A stretch of 44,462 bases of DNA from Clostridia bacterium (lineage in GTDB: Bacteria; Bacillota; Clostridia; Oscillospirales; Acutalibacteraceae), in assembly GCA_017396515.1 (NCBI GenBank), contig JAFQLV010000006.1, positions 1-44,462 of the forward strand, read 5' to 3'. The position numbers were made by a program, and so were the translations under genes. The notes beneath the pieces were generated by a model, which saw only the letters and a list, made by a program, of their open reading frames with translations, searched no databases and was not told where the DNA came from. Positions 30,345 to 40,027 of the stretch are shown here, in pieces. Position 1 is the stretch's first letter, and the number at the start of each line of letters is the position of its first letter.

Positions 30345-30716
30345 TTGATCAGCTTTGATAATTTTATTATGGAAGACTCTTCACCTATTTATCTGCAGAT
30401 TTTGCTTTATATCAAAAGGGAAATTATAGCAGGCACTGTCAAGGACGGCGACGAGTTACCCTCAAGAAGAATGCTTTCGGCACTTCTCGGGGTTAACCCT
30501 AACACTGTGCAGAAATCATATAAAATGCTTGAGGATGAAGCTCTTATTATCTCTCACAGCGGGGCAAAGAGCAATGTTTCTCTCGACGAAGAAAAGAAGA
30601 AAAAAATCAGGCAGGAAGTGCTTCATGCCGATGCCGAAACTGCAGTGCGTACCTTAAAGCAAATGGGCGTGACAAAGGAAGAAGCCTTCGCACTTATCAG
30701 CGAATATTGGGATTGA
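30345..30716 (+). CDS. GntR-family repressor (YtrA type)
   Basis: A 123-residue regulator with a winged helix (about residues 15-75: KREIIAGTVKDGDELPSRRML, LGVNPNTVQKSYKMLEDEALI) and only a short C-terminal tail, the YtrA layout. YtrA proteins repress their own operons, which usually encode ABC transporters reacting to cell-wall antibiotics. Both features hold here: two palindromic operators over the promoter and an ABC transporter downstream. TTG 30345 follows AAAGGCGGTG. Confidence 0.88.
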   Translation: MISFDNFIMEDSSPIYLQILLYIKREIIAGTVKDGDELPSRRMLSALLGVNPNTVQKSYKMLEDEALIISHSGAKSNVSLDEEKKKKIRQEVLHADAETAVRTLKQMGVTKEEAFALISEYWD

Positions 30717-30726
30717 GGTGATTAAA

Positions 30727-31470
30727 TTGAAGAAATATTTATCGGTTTTTATGATTTATGTCAGAAGCAGCTTTTATAAATTTGTTTTGCTGCTGACAGC
30801 TATGGCGGCAGTGCAGACAGCTTTGTTTCTGAGAATGCCGGAAAAAATACATAAGCACACAAATATGACACACAAGTTTATGGGTGTGGAGGAAACCTTG
30901 CAGGGAAGCGGCTTATTCATTGTTTTCGGTGTGGCCTTTGTGCTGTTGACGGTAATTCTCTGCTATGCAGGCTGTGAGCTTTCAGGCAAGCAGGGCTACA
31001 CCCTGAGAAGGCTGCGAATAAAGGAAAACAAGGTTTTTTTAATGCAGTTTTCTGCCAACACAATGTTTTACGCTATGTTCTGGTTTTGTGAAATTGTCAT
31101 AATCAGATTTCTTATGCAACTTTATTTAAAAGATGTGCCTGAGGAAATTTACACAAATCAGATGCTTATGCTGTCTTTTTACCGCAACGACTTTTTAGGT
31201 GCACTTTTACCTCTTAGTGACACGGTTAATCTTGTGAGAAATATTATATGGATATTTGCAATGGGGGCTTCCTCAGCACTTTTCCCTTATTTGCAAAGAC
31301 GGGGTAAAATAGCCTTTTCACTGCTTATAATGACTGCAATTGTTCTTGTGGGCTTTGCCGCAGGTGACAGTGCGGGCACAAAGGCTTTGCCTGCAGTGTG
31401 GGCGGTGCTTATAATAATTTCGTCACTGTGGCGGACTATGAGAGGTGATTATGATGAAAAAGAAGCTTGA
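30727..31470 (+). CDS. ABC transporter membrane subunit 1
   Basis: 247 residues, about six hydrophobic segments, no known motif. It sits between the regulator and the second membrane protein. TTG 30727 lies six bases after GAGGTG and is preferred over GTG 30718, which overlaps that site. Its role as permease is inferred from position in the operon. Confidence 0.7.
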   Translation: MKKYLSVFMIYVRSSFYKFVLLLTAMAAVQTALFLRMPEKIHKHTNMTHKFMGVEETLQGSGLFIVFGVAFVLLTVILCYAGCELSGKQGYTLRRLRIKENKVFLMQFSANTMFYAMFWFCEIVIIRFLMQLYLKDVPEEIYTNQMLMLSFYRNDFLGALLPLSDTVNLVRNIIWIFAMGASSALFPYLQRRGKIAFSLLIMTAIVLVGFAAGDSAGTKALPAVWAVLIIISSLWRTMRGDYDEKEA

Positions 31471-31933
31471 AAAATACTATCCTCTCGGCTATGATTTCAG
31501 ACCGGAAATAATACTCACTGCCCTGATGTGCATATTCATATCGGCCTGGGTTTTCCTTATGTTCCGTGCAGGTCTGAATTTGGGCCTCGAGCCGGTGACC
31601 CAAGAATATGCAGACGGTGTGAGAATAATTGAGGAAACTGCAGTTAATAAGGTACCCACCTTTGTCAGCTTACTTGGTGCGTTTGAGATGTTTGCTCTTG
31701 TTTTCATATTTGCCGCATTGACGGCAATTTACAGATATTTTTATCACTATCAGCACTCTAAAAGCATTTATCTTATGAAAAGGCTGCCGAGAAGAAGTGA
31801 GCTTTATAAACGCTGTCTTTCCGGCTCTGCTCTGATATCTCTCATATGTCTTGCAGTTATGACAGGGCTTATGGCAGTGTGTTTTATAGAATATGTGAGC
31901 ATAGTACCGGAAGAATTTGTAAGAATATTTTAA
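31454..31933 (+). CDS. ABC transporter membrane subunit 2
   Basis: 159 residues with three hydrophobic segments (about 20-40, 75-97, 120-145). A basic loop (YQHSKSIYLMKRLPRRSELYKRC) between segments two and three resembles the cytoplasmic coupling region of ABC-2-type permeases; it could be a half-length permease. It overlaps the previous gene by 17 bases. ATG 31454 lies eight bases after AGAGG. Confidence 0.65.
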   Translation: MKKKLEKYYPLGYDFRPEIILTALMCIFISAWVFLMFRAGLNLGLEPVTQEYADGVRIIEETAVNKVPTFVSLLGAFEMFALVFIFAALTAIYRYFYHYQHSKSIYLMKRLPRRSELYKRCLSGSALISLICLAVMTGLMAVCFIEYVSIVPEEFVRIF

Positions 31934-31947
31934 GGAGGATAATAATT

Positions 31948-32679
31948 ATGCTTGAAATAAAAAATGTAAGTAAAAGCTACGGCACAAAGCAGGCACTCTC
32001 AGATGTTAGTGTCAGCTTTCCGAGAGGCGAAATAGTGGGACTTTTCGGCGAAAACGGTGCAGGCAAAACCACACTTTTAAAATCAATACTCAGGCTCATA
32101 AAATTTCAGGGCAGCATAACTCTTGACGGTGAAGAAATAAGCTGTAACAATATCGAAAAGCTCTCATTTGCAACGGCAGAGCATTCCTTTATACCGAATC
32201 TTACACCTTCGGCACACAGAGATTTTTATAAGGAGCATTTTCCTTCGTTTTCGGACAAACGCTTCAATTCGCTTATGGAGTTTTTCTCACTGCCCGATAA
32301 CAAGCCTCTGAGAAGCTTTTCTCTCGGACAGAAAAATCAGTTTGAGGTTATTATGGCTCTGTCTCAGGGCGCAGACTACATTCTCATTGACGAAGCCTTT
32401 GCGGGCAACGATATTTTTAACCGCGAAGATTTCTACAAGGTGCTTCTCGGCATACTCCGTGAAAACGAGACAGTTATTCTTTCAACTCACCTCATTGAGG
32501 AGGTTTCCGATTTCATCGGCAGGGCGGTGCTTATCCGCAGCGGTGAAATCATCGGTGATGTGACCACTCTCGAGCTTATGGAAAAGGGGGATAATCTTGT
32601 TTCCTATGTCAAGAGGGCATATAACTACAGAGCCGACAGAGTAAGCAAGGCTTTGGGTGAGCTTTCGGAAGGGGAGTGA
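31948..32679 (+). CDS. ABC transporter ATP-binding protein
   Basis: A 243-residue ATPase: Walker A GENGAGKTTLL (about residues 35-45), a variant signature FSLGQKNQF (about 124-132; the usual Leu-Ser-Gly-Gly-Gln is Ser-Leu-Gly-Gln-Lys), Walker B YILIDEAFAG (about 146) and the switch His in ILSTHLIEE. This altered signature is common in YtrB-type ATPases. ATG 31948 follows AAGGAGG. It would drive the two membrane proteins encoded just upstream. Confidence 0.88.
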   Translation: MLEIKNVSKSYGTKQALSDVSVSFPRGEIVGLFGENGAGKTTLLKSILRLIKFQGSITLDGEEISCNNIEKLSFATAEHSFIPNLTPSAHRDFYKEHFPSFSDKRFNSLMEFFSLPDNKPLRSFSLGQKNQFEVIMALSQGADYILIDEAFAGNDIFNREDFYKVLLGILRENETVILSTHLIEEVSDFIGRAVLIRSGEIIGDVTTLELMEKGDNLVSYVKRAYNYRADRVSKALGELSEGE

Positions 32680-32684
32680 TAAAC

Positions 32685-34127
32685 ATGAAAAAAGCTCTTA
32701 TAATATTTCTTGCACTTGCCGTACTGCTCACATCGGGTGCAGTGTGGACATTTGCCGATGCCTATAAAGAGCAGGATAATGTTATTTTCACCGAAGAAAC
32801 AGTTTACGGTGACATAAAATATGCAAATGACATTCAGGTGACAAGAAACATATATTTAGGTGATGCCCGGTGGAAAAGTGTCTGCAGCATAAATGAGGGA
32901 AAGGTTGTGACCGAGACAGCTTTTACCTATTATGATTTCGGAAGAAGCTATGAGGGCGGACCCAATTATGACAGCATATGGCTTTCAACAGTTGGTTATC
33001 CTGATTTCAGTGGTTCTGTCAAAAATGATAAGGAGCTGACCGCAGAAAGGAAAAGGCTTCAGGACGACTTTGATGAATTGACAAAGGACAGTCTCGACAA
33101 TCCCGTAACGGTAACCTTCAGGCTCGGTGATTATTATGAATTTTATCCTATTGGTCTGTCGATATGGCTGCCTGAAAAGACCAATATTTACGGCGAAGCC
33201 GATTATGAAGCTGAGAATGATATTGTTAAGCAGTTCAGGGTTTTCTTTAAAATTCCCGTACCCGACAGTGAGTTTACTACAGTCAAGGCATCGGTTAGCT
33301 ACGGTGCCGGCGGAAGAATAGAAACTGTTACGGAAAAAACACACAACTATTTTTTCAACACACGTTCCGTTGTGTGCGACAGTGCGGCATATTTTACATT
33401 TGATAATAAATTCCCCGACAGCGATGAAAAGGTAGATACGAGCCTTATCCCCGGCGGCTACGGCATTTACCGCCTGCCTTATGATAAAAGCAGTGATGAG
33501 GATTTGTTAAACAATACGGTCAACACAAAGGTTCATGCAGATAAGCTTGAAATGGTTTATCCTCTGAGTGAGGACACCCATGTTTTTGAAATGATGGCAA
33601 GCTTTGATAAAAAGCATATTTACCTTCTCACAAAGCAGGACGGAAAATATTACTTCACTGTTGTGGATGAAATGACCATGACAGATCTGCAGAGGTTTGA
33701 GCTTGATATGAATGAAGGGTCACCTTACTTTCATTCGGCACACGACGGCTATGTTGTTATCACCCGTAACAGCGAGCAGGAAGGCATCAACATTCTTCTA
33801 TATGAAGAAAAAGAGGGCTTATATGAAAAGAAGGCTGATATATGTACTGACTACACTATTTTTGACTCGGATATATATTGGGACGGAGAAAGGCTTGCCG
33901 CAGTGAAAAAATACGATGCGGTGAGGGAAAACACGGATTTGTGGGGCCACTACGAGCTTAGCTATGACTGCGGCTTTACACTGACGGTTTTTGACAGTGA
34001 AAAGACCCTCTACCGAGGCAACTTTGCAAGCAGCCTTGATGCAGGTGCCGAAGCTAACGGCAGCAGCCTTTATTTTTGCAGCGGTCAATTTGATGACGGG
34101 GAAGACCTGCTTGTGGCAATAAAATAA
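32685..34127 (+). CDS. Exported protein of unknown function in the GntR/ABC operon
   Basis: 480 residues. The N-terminus (MKKALIIFLALAVLLTSGAVWTFADA) is a signal peptide or anchor. The rest is soluble and rich in short beta strands with Tyr and Asp; in the second half KHIYLLTKQDGKYYFTVVDE, DGYVVIT and RLAAVKKYDAV recur at intervals that suggest a beta propeller. It is the last gene of the operon and likely works with the transporter outside the membrane. ATG 32685 follows GGGGAG; the upstream gene ends five bases before. Confidence 0.7.
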   Translation: MKKALIIFLALAVLLTSGAVWTFADAYKEQDNVIFTEETVYGDIKYANDIQVTRNIYLGDARWKSVCSINEGKVVTETAFTYYDFGRSYEGGPNYDSIWLSTVGYPDFSGSVKNDKELTAERKRLQDDFDELTKDSLDNPVTVTFRLGDYYEFYPIGLSIWLPEKTNIYGEADYEAENDIVKQFRVFFKIPVPDSEFTTVKASVSYGAGGRIETVTEKTHNYFFNTRSVVCDSAAYFTFDNKFPDSDEKVDTSLIPGGYGIYRLPYDKSSDEDLLNNTVNTKVHADKLEMVYPLSEDTHVFEMMASFDKKHIYLLTKQDGKYYFTVVDEMTMTDLQRFELDMNEGSPYFHSAHDGYVVITRNSEQEGINILLYEEKEGLYEKKADICTDYTIFDSDIYWDGERLAAVKKYDAVRENTDLWGHYELSYDCGFTLTVFDSEKTLYRGNFASSLDAGAEANGSSLYFCSGQFDDGEDLLVAIK

Positions 34128-34136
34128 ACACTGAGC

Positions 34137-34169
34137 AAAGAGATGTCGTTTTGCGGCATCTCTTTTTGT
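34137..34169 (+). terminator. Terminator of the GntR/ABC operon
   Basis: AAAGAGATGTCG (34137-34148) pairs with CGGCATCTCTTT (34154-34165) with one G-U, then TT. Confidence 0.85.
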
Positions 34170-34220
34170 GAAATCAAAGAGAATTAAAGATTAAAAATTT
34201 GAAAAATATTGCCTTTTCGG

Positions 34221-34249
34221 TTGACATATCTTTTAGAAAGTTGTAAGAT
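34221..34249 (+). promoter_or_regulatory. Promoter of the 607-residue secreted protein gene
   Basis: TTGACA (34221-34226), 17-bp spacer, TAAGAT (34244-34249). Confidence 0.7.
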
Positions 34250-34311
34250 ATAGTATGTATAATTACGAAACTATGTCTTGATATAAATAATACGGAAAAG
34301 GAGTAACCAAA

Positions 34312-36135
34312 ATGAAAAAACTTCTTGTTTTTCTTCTGACACTCACTATGCTTTTAGCAGTGTCGGTTTGCCCCGCCTTCGCGTCGGAAGGTCAGATTTC
34401 ATATTTCGGCACTATTTCTGTCAACCCCGGTAATGTGCGTGCCGAAAACCCCGTGTATAACTATGCGTGGCTTGACAATATGATTATCAGAGATGACCCT
34501 ATGGCGGCTCTGCAGGCAAAGATTACTCCCAAGCCCGATTATCCCTACAGCCATACATACGATGAGTTTATCGAGGAATCAAAGAACTACTCAATGCTCC
34601 TTACAATCGATGAAAACACCGTTGCGGCAGGGTACGATGAAATAGTAAACGCAATGTATTATGTTGTTGTTGCCATGGGCATGACAACAGAGCTGGATAT
34701 TATGTGCGAATATCTTACAGAGCAGGGCATCCGTCTGCCGGCAAACTCAGCGGCTTCAAAGGCTGAAATCGCTGTTGTTTATGCGGCTATTAAGTACGAT
34801 GCAGTTTACGCTCTTTACGGCAAGCATGTAACCTTCACAAAGGGAACAAGCCTTGACGGTGCCGTTGTTACAATTATGTCGGCTCTCACCGGCACGGTGG
34901 TGCCTTCGGGTGTTGATTCTCTCACAGGCTACGGCATACATTGCACAAAGACCTATGTTACAGCCTTCAGCGACCTGCCCATAAGCTCAGACCCTTCCAC
35001 TGAGGAAATTTTCTATTGGGCTAAGGTTATTTCGGCCGCTTCAAATGACTATCAGGTACCCGTTGAGGTTTACGAGCTTACAACGCCGGCACAGAAGCAG
35101 TATGTTGACTATGCTTATTACGCATCAATTCTCACAACTGTTTATGATGTGCAGATAAACCCGGTTAAGCTTGTTGTGGCTATGCAGAGCAGTGACAGCC
35201 TTGCACTTCAGAAGCTCATTCTTTACTCTATGCTTGACGAGTCAGGTGTTGATTATGCTATGGATATGAGCTGCCAGAAGCTTTTTGATATGGCATGCCA
35301 AAACGGTTGGTTTGCTCTTGAAAATGAGTTTTACACCGATATTATGAAATATGAAATTGAGGTAGCTCAGGAATGCACAAAGATATGGTTCACTCCCTTC
35401 CCCCTTGCAGGTGTGCTCAGCGGCAGCAGCGAAGAATATCTTTCACTCAGGCTTGCAGGCAGCAGCGTGGCACCCTCCTCAACAACAGGTGTTACCCTTG
35501 ACCCCTCAAAGTCTCAGGAGATTGTTTATCTCGAGTGTAATTACAACTCACCTGAAAGAAATGACAGTGCAGTTTACGAGTTCGTTATAAAGAAAAATGC
35601 TGCTCTCAACGGCGAAAACAATTCAAGCTCAGAAAACGATATGATTGCAAGCGTTGAGCAGTATGTAAATTCAATTGTTCCCTCAGAAAATGAGGCGGCA
35701 GGTGCAGTAATTGACGGAGTGTTCCAGAGCGTTGACTCAGCACTTCAGAATAACACCACAGCTCAGGTAGGTGAGGGCATACTCACAACCTATGCCGATA
35801 CTCAGAATACACCCACCTACGGCTCAAGCGAGGGCCTTGCAGGCAGCGGTGACAGATTTGATTTTGACTATCTTGAAGAGCTTATAGACGGTGTTTATGC
35901 AACCGATGCAGACGGCAACATTGTTACCTCACCCACATTCACTTACGGTGAGCAGACCACAGAGCAGACCTTTATCGACAAGACGGTTGAAACGGTAAAG
36001 GAAAATCCCGAAATTGTGGTGGCACCCACAGGCGTTATTGCAGTTGGTGCGTTTATGGGTTACCTTATGAGCAAGAAGCACCGTGACAGCGAGGCTTATC
36101 TTGAGGAAACCGAAGACAGCAAGACAGAGGAATAA
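34312..36135 (+). CDS. Large secreted protein with C-terminal membrane anchor, unknown function
   Basis: 607 residues: signal peptide (cleavage expected after CPAFA, about residue 24), a long soluble region and a C-terminal membrane segment (about 568-585, VAPTGVIAVGAFMGYLMS) with a charged acidic tail inside the cell. The middle is largely helical, with repeated Tyr-Tyr and Tyr-Ala patterns; a Ser/Asn/Glu-rich spacer begins near residue 440. No catalytic motif is visible. It has its own promoter and terminator. A surface-anchored structural or sensory protein is the most I can say. Confidence 0.75.
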   Translation: MKKLLVFLLTLTMLLAVSVCPAFASEGQISYFGTISVNPGNVRAENPVYNYAWLDNMIIRDDPMAALQAKITPKPDYPYSHTYDEFIEESKNYSMLLTIDENTVAAGYDEIVNAMYYVVVAMGMTTELDIMCEYLTEQGIRLPANSAASKAEIAVVYAAIKYDAVYALYGKHVTFTKGTSLDGAVVTIMSALTGTVVPSGVDSLTGYGIHCTKTYVTAFSDLPISSDPSTEEIFYWAKVISAASNDYQVPVEVYELTTPAQKQYVDYAYYASILTTVYDVQINPVKLVVAMQSSDSLALQKLILYSMLDESGVDYAMDMSCQKLFDMACQNGWFALENEFYTDIMKYEIEVAQECTKIWFTPFPLAGVLSGSSEEYLSLRLAGSSVAPSSTTGVTLDPSKSQEIVYLECNYNSPERNDSAVYEFVIKKNAALNGENNSSSENDMIASVEQYVNSIVPSENEAAGAVIDGVFQSVDSALQNNTTAQVGEGILTTYADTQNTPTYGSSEGLAGSGDRFDFDYLEELIDGVYATDADGNIVTSPTFTYGEQTTEQTFIDKTVETVKENPEIVVAPTGVIAVGAFMGYLMSKKHRDSEAYLEETEDSKTEE

Positions 36136-36144
36136 ATATCCGAG

Positions 36145-36177
36145 ACTCCCTCATGTGAAAAACAGAGGGAGTTTTTT
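36145..36177 (+). terminator. Terminator after the 607-residue protein gene
   Basis: ACTCCCTC (36145-36152) pairs with GAGGGAGT (36165-36172), followed by five further T. Confidence 0.88.
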
Positions 36178-36261
36178 CTATTATTGACAAGATATTTTTC
36201 CGGTGAGGTAAAATTTTATACATTTTATAATAAAAAATAATATACTTTATTGCATTTTTGC

Positions 36262-36290
36262 TTGACATATTGAGTGTTTTGTTTTAAAAT
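36262..36290 (+). promoter_or_regulatory. Promoter of rny, with long leader
   Basis: TTGACA (36262-36267), 17-bp spacer, TAAAAT (36285-36290). Transcription would start near 36297, giving a 150-base leader (to 36446) in which I recognise no riboswitch. It includes small hairpins such as CAGCGGGAGCTG near 36379. Confidence 0.75.
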
Positions 36291-36446
36291 ATACAAGATA
36301 GTGTTGTTTGTGGCACTGTCGTTCGGGTAATAATACTGTAATTCTTTTGATGACGATTCGGAATGGATTTATTTAATCGCAGCGGGAGCTGTGTTACATT
36401 AGATTGACCCAACTTAGAATTATAAAAAAGAAGGAGGTGCTGCTAC

Positions 36447-38000
36447 TTGGATTGGATAATTACAATAATCGTCGCTGTTGTTGCTGCCGTAATTTTTGCG
36501 GTAATAGGTTTTGTTGCAGGCTCAGCTCACAGAAAAAAGACTGCTGAAGCTCTTATAGGTTCTGCAAATGAAGAGGCAACCCGCATAGTTAATCAGGCTG
36601 TTAATGAGGCAGAAACAAAAAAGCGTGAAGCTGTACTTGAAGCTAAAGATGAAATTCATAGATTAAGAACAGAAACCGAGCGTGAGCTTCGTGACAGAAG
36701 AAACGAAGTTCAGAGACAGGAAAAGAGAATAATTCAGAAAGAAGAATCTCTCGATAAAAAAGTTGAAGCTCTTGAGAAAAAAGAAGAAACTCTTGATCAG
36801 AAGATAAAACAGGCTGATATCCAACTTTCCGAGGCAGAAAGCATCAAAAGAAGCCAGTGTGAAATGCTTGAAAAAATAGCAGGCTATACAAAAGAGCAGG
36901 CAAAGGTGGATTTACTTAATTCACTTGAAGAAACTCTTAAAAGAGAAAAAGCAGTTAAAATTATGGAGTATGAGCAGGAAATTCGCGACGAAAGCGAAAA
37001 TCTTGCAAGAGAGATCATCACAACAGCTATTCAGCGCTGCGCCGCAGACCACACATCTGAGGTGACTGTAAGTGCTGTTGCATTGCCCAACGATGAAATG
37101 AAGGGACGCATTATCGGTCGTGAAGGCCGTAACATCAGAGCCCTTGAAACCATTACAGGTGTTGACCTTATTATTGACGATACACCTGAGGCAATTACTC
37201 TTTCATGCTTTGACCCTGTCAGAAGAGAGGTTGCAAGACTCACTCTTGAAAAGCTCATTGCCGACGGTCGTATTCATCCCGCACTCATTGAAAAAATTCA
37301 TGAGAAGGCTAAGAGAGAGGTTGACCAGACAATCAAGCAGGCAGGTGAAAGAGCTGTTATTGATGCAGGTGTAAACGGTGTGCACAATGAGCTTGTTAAG
37401 CTTATCGGCCGCCTTAAATACCGCACCAGCTACGGCCAGAACATTCTTACACACTCACTTGAGGTTTCATACATTGCAGGTCTTATGGCTGCAGAGCTGG
37501 GTGTTGATGTAAAGCTTGCAAGACGCGCAGGTCTTCTTCACGATATCGGTAAGGCTGTTGACCGTCAGCAGGAAGGCTCACACATTGAGCTTGGTGTAGA
37601 ATACGCTAAGAAGTATAAGGAAAACGATATTGTTCTCAACGCTATTGAAGCTCACCACGGTGATGTTGAGCCCAAGAGCATAATTGCCTGCCTCGTTCAG
37701 GCTGCCGATGCAATTTCGGCTGCAAGACCCGGTGCAAGAAGAGAAAATCTCGAAAATTATATTAAGCGTCTCAAGACTCTCGAAGAGCTTTCAGAGTCCT
37801 TTAAGGGTGTTGAAAAGGCATATGCCATTCAGGCAGGCCGTGAGGTCCGCATTATTGTTAACCCTGAGGCAATCGGTGACGATGAGATGGCACTTGTTGC
37901 ACGCAACATCGTTGAAAAGATTGAGCAGGAGCTTGAGTATCCCGGTCAGATTAAGGTTAACCTTATCCGTGAAACAAGAGCAACAGATTTTGCAAAGTAA
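36447..38000 (+). CDS. rny: Ribonuclease Y
   Basis: A 517-residue endoribonuclease that starts mRNA decay at the membrane. Order of parts: N-terminal membrane segment (about 3-24), a long coiled coil (about 30-195), a KH RNA-binding domain ([15 protein letters not shown]), and an HD domain with [15 protein letters not shown] and [13 protein letters not shown] 36447 follows AAGGAGGTG, and the length matches the family. RNase Y often shapes riboswitch and operon turnover in this phylum. Confidence 0.95.
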   Translation: MDWIITIIVAVVAAVIFAVIGFVAGSAHRKKTAEALIGSANEEATRIVNQAVNEAETKKREAVLEAKDEIHRLRTETERELRDRRNEVQRQEKRIIQKEESLDKKVEALEKKEETLDQKIKQADIQLSEAESIKRSQCEMLEKIAGYTKEQAKVDLLNSLEETLKREKAVKIMEYEQEIRDESENLAREIITTAIQRCAADHTSEVTVSAVALPNDEMKGRIIGREGRNIRALETITGVDLIIDDTPEAITLSCFDPVRREVARLTLEKLIADGRIHPALIEKIHEKAKREVDQTIKQAGERAVIDAGVNGVHNELVKLIGRLKYRTSYGQNILTHSLEVSYIAGLMAAELGVDVKLARRAGLLHDIGKAVDRQQEGSHIELGVEYAKKYKENDIVLNAIEAHHGDVEPKSIIACLVQAADAISAARPGARRENLENYIKRLKTLEELSESFKGVEKAYAIQAGREVRIIVNPEAIGDDEMALVARNIVEKIEQELEYPGQIKVNLIRETRATDFAK

Positions 38001-38007
38001 TTTAAAA

Positions 38008-38040
38008 AGAGTTGTGTCCGAGGATGCAGCTCTTTTTTTG
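38008..38040 (+). terminator. Terminator after rny
   Basis: AGAGTTGTGTCC (38008-38019) pairs with GGATGCAGCTCT (38022-38033) with three G-U pairs, then a T-run to 38039. The next gene begins 10 bases further, inside possible read-through range. Confidence 0.75.
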
Positions 38041-38050
38041 AGGGATAGTT

Positions 38051-38680
38051 ATGATAATATTTGAAGACAGTGAAATAGTTGTCTGCATAAAGCCTAAGGG
38101 TCTTCTCTCACAAGAGGGCACACCGGGTACGCAAAGTATGGTTGCGGTGCTCGGGGAAAAATGCGGCTGCCGGGTATATCCTGTGCACAGACTTGATAAG
38201 GATGTAAGCGGTGTAATGGTCTATGCAAAGACCAAGGAAGCGGCAGGGGTACTCTCAAAGCAGGTTGCCGACAGAAAAATGACAAAAAGCTATCTTGCTG
38301 TGACTGATAAAAGCGACATTGCCCCTGAGGGAACTATGGAGGACCTGCTGTTTTTTGATAAGCAAAGGAACAAGTCCTTTATAGCAAAAAGTGAAAGACG
38401 GGGAGTAAAAAAAGCGGTTCTTCATTATCGCCTGATAAAAACCGTGGGAGACAAGTCTCTTTATGGCATTAAGCTGGAAACGGGTAGAACTCATCAGATA
38501 AGGGTACAGTTTGCATCAAGAAAAATGCCCCTTTACGGTGACAGAAAGTACGGCAATAAAGAAAAAGGGGATATAGGCTTATTTTCATCCTCTCTTGCCT
38601 TCAGGCACCCGAAAACAATGGAGGACCTGCTTTTCACCGCAAAGCCTAAGGGCGGCATATTTGACATATTTAAGGAATAG
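38051..38680 (+). CDS. RluA-family pseudouridine synthase (short form)
   Basis: A 209-residue RluA-type enzyme that isomerises uridine in rRNA or tRNA. VHRLDKDVSGVMVYAKT carries the catalytic Asp, and GRTHQIRVQFAS and GDRKYG are the usual downstream motifs. There is no S4 RNA-binding domain, and the protein is shorter than typical RluD. The target site cannot be told. The gene starts right after the rny terminator, so some read-through from rny is possible. Confidence 0.88.
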   Translation: MIIFEDSEIVVCIKPKGLLSQEGTPGTQSMVAVLGEKCGCRVYPVHRLDKDVSGVMVYAKTKEAAGVLSKQVADRKMTKSYLAVTDKSDIAPEGTMEDLLFFDKQRNKSFIAKSERRGVKKAVLHYRLIKTVGDKSLYGIKLETGRTHQIRVQFASRKMPLYGDRKYGNKEKGDIGLFSSSLAFRHPKTMEDLLFTAKPKGGIFDIFKE

Positions 38681-38719
38681 TAAAAATGAGTATCTGTGAA
38701 AAAATCGCAGATACTCATT
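38681..38719 (-). terminator. Terminator between converging genes
   Basis: AATGAGTATCTG (38685-38696) and CAGATACTCATT (38708-38719) are a perfect 12-bp inverted repeat. The T-tract follows on the minus strand (TTTTAC), so it mainly ends the GH-A-like gene, but the hairpin may also act on the RluA gene. Confidence 0.75.
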
Positions 38720-38752
38720 CAGCTTTATATCAGGGTTCGGATTATTGAGTTA

Positions 38753-39991
38753 TCAATCGGCAAAGGCCTTCTGCACCGCATAATATGATGGCTTGGGATT
38801 ACCCTCGCCGTCAACGAGTCCCCATTTGGTTTCCACGGGGCAATCTGCCTGGCCGCATACATAGCAGTCACTGCTGTCGTCCCACATATAGATGAAAGCA
38901 CCTATCACATAGTCAAGCTTTCTGATCTTGGGAATGATGTATGAGAAGAAATCAGCCTGACCTTCGGGGGTGTGGGGTAAGCCGTAAAGACCGAAGCCTT
39001 CTTCAAGCTCTCTGTAAAGGTGGTTTGAAAATTCGCCGTCAAACATAAGGTTGGCTCTGTATTCGGGAGTTTCATCAGCGTATTTGTCAAATTCATTTGC
39101 CAAATCGGGGGGCAGGGCCTTGATGAAGTTATCAATATCTGCTCTTGCCTCATCTTCACTTGAATAGCCGTAGCTTTCAAGAATAGCCTTCTTTTCTGCG
39201 GCGGTCTTAGGCTCACCAAGGCCGATATAGCCAAACTCGCAAAGTATAACAGGCTTGCGGGTTACCTTTCTGACATAGTTGAGAATGACAATGTATTCGT
39301 CAGGGTTTTTAAGCAGATTTTCAAAGCAGCCCAGATAAAGGTCAACACCCACATAGTCGCAATACTTGTGGTACTGCTTCATTTCAATAGGCATGGTTGC
39401 AATTGAAAGTGCGGCAAGGTTATAGCCGATAAGAATATCGCCTATTATGGGGTACATAGCTTCAAGCTGCATGCCGATAAAGTCATAAGCTTCATCCATT
39501 GTAAGAGGATATGTAAAACGGTCTATACCCATTTCGTTTGTTATCTGGAAAGCACCCACTATACCTCTGAGATCCTCAACATAGAAGCGGGCTATATCCT
39601 GAATAGCTTCACGGTTGGCAGGGTCTCTCGGGTCAAGACCGTAATCAATGAAATCCTCAGGGTAGGGTGTAATAGCAAAAATTCTTATGCCGTTGTCAGC
39701 ATATGCCTTTACATACTCCTTCCAGCTGATGTAGCTTTGTGAAAGGCTGCCGTCTTTATCATAGGGGAAGGGAATATCATCTCTGAACCAACCGATGTTT
39801 GCCTCTTTGATTAGATCATACTGCGGTTCAGCATGGCACACGCCTTTAAGAAAGCCGTCGGTTTTTTCAAGGGCAATTTCAACCTCGTTGTTGCACGGAC
39901 CTGTTATATCCGTCAGCAGGAAGCTGAGAACAGGGGTGAGTACAGCAAGAAGAAAGCCTAAAATTTTTGCAAGAATAGGTGGGAAGGACAT
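38753..39991 (-). CDS. Clan GH-A-like glycoside hydrolase, exported
   Basis: 412 residues. The N-terminus (ILGFLLAVLTPVLSFLL) is a signal or anchor segment. The remainder fits a TIM barrel of clan GH-A: AFQITNEMG has the Asn-Glu acid/base pair at the end of strand 4, and PVILCEFGYIG has the nucleophile Glu of strand 7; YCDYVGVDLYLG and FIYMWDD are typical strand ends. The family within the clan (GH5, GH39 or similar) is not clear. ATG 39991 follows AAAGGAG; the earlier ATG at 40060 is upstream of that site and of the promoter -10 box. Confidence 0.75.
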   Translation of the reverse strand: MSFPPILAKILGFLLAVLTPVLSFLLTDITGPCNNEVEIALEKTDGFLKGVCHAEPQYDLIKEANIGWFRDDIPFPYDKDGSLSQSYISWKEYVKAYADNGIRIFAITPYPEDFIDYGLDPRDPANREAIQDIARFYVEDLRGIVGAFQITNEMGIDRFTYPLTMDEAYDFIGMQLEAMYPIIGDILIGYNLAALSIATMPIEMKQYHKYCDYVGVDLYLGCFENLLKNPDEYIVILNYVRKVTRKPVILCEFGYIGLGEPKTAAEKKAILESYGYSSEDEARADIDNFIKALPPDLANEFDKYADETPEYRANLMFDGEFSNHLYRELEEGFGLYGLPHTPEGQADFFSYIIPKIRKLDYVIGAFIYMWDDSSDCYVCGQADCPVETKWGLVDGEGNPKPSYYAVQKAFAD

Positions 39992-40027
39992 ATAAATTTC
40001 TCCTTTATAAAAATATATTGTAAGAAT

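Noticed and set aside
38685..38719. Perfect 12-bp inverted repeat as a recombination site
   Set aside because: It sits between convergent gene ends with a T-tract on the minus strand, as expected for a terminator.
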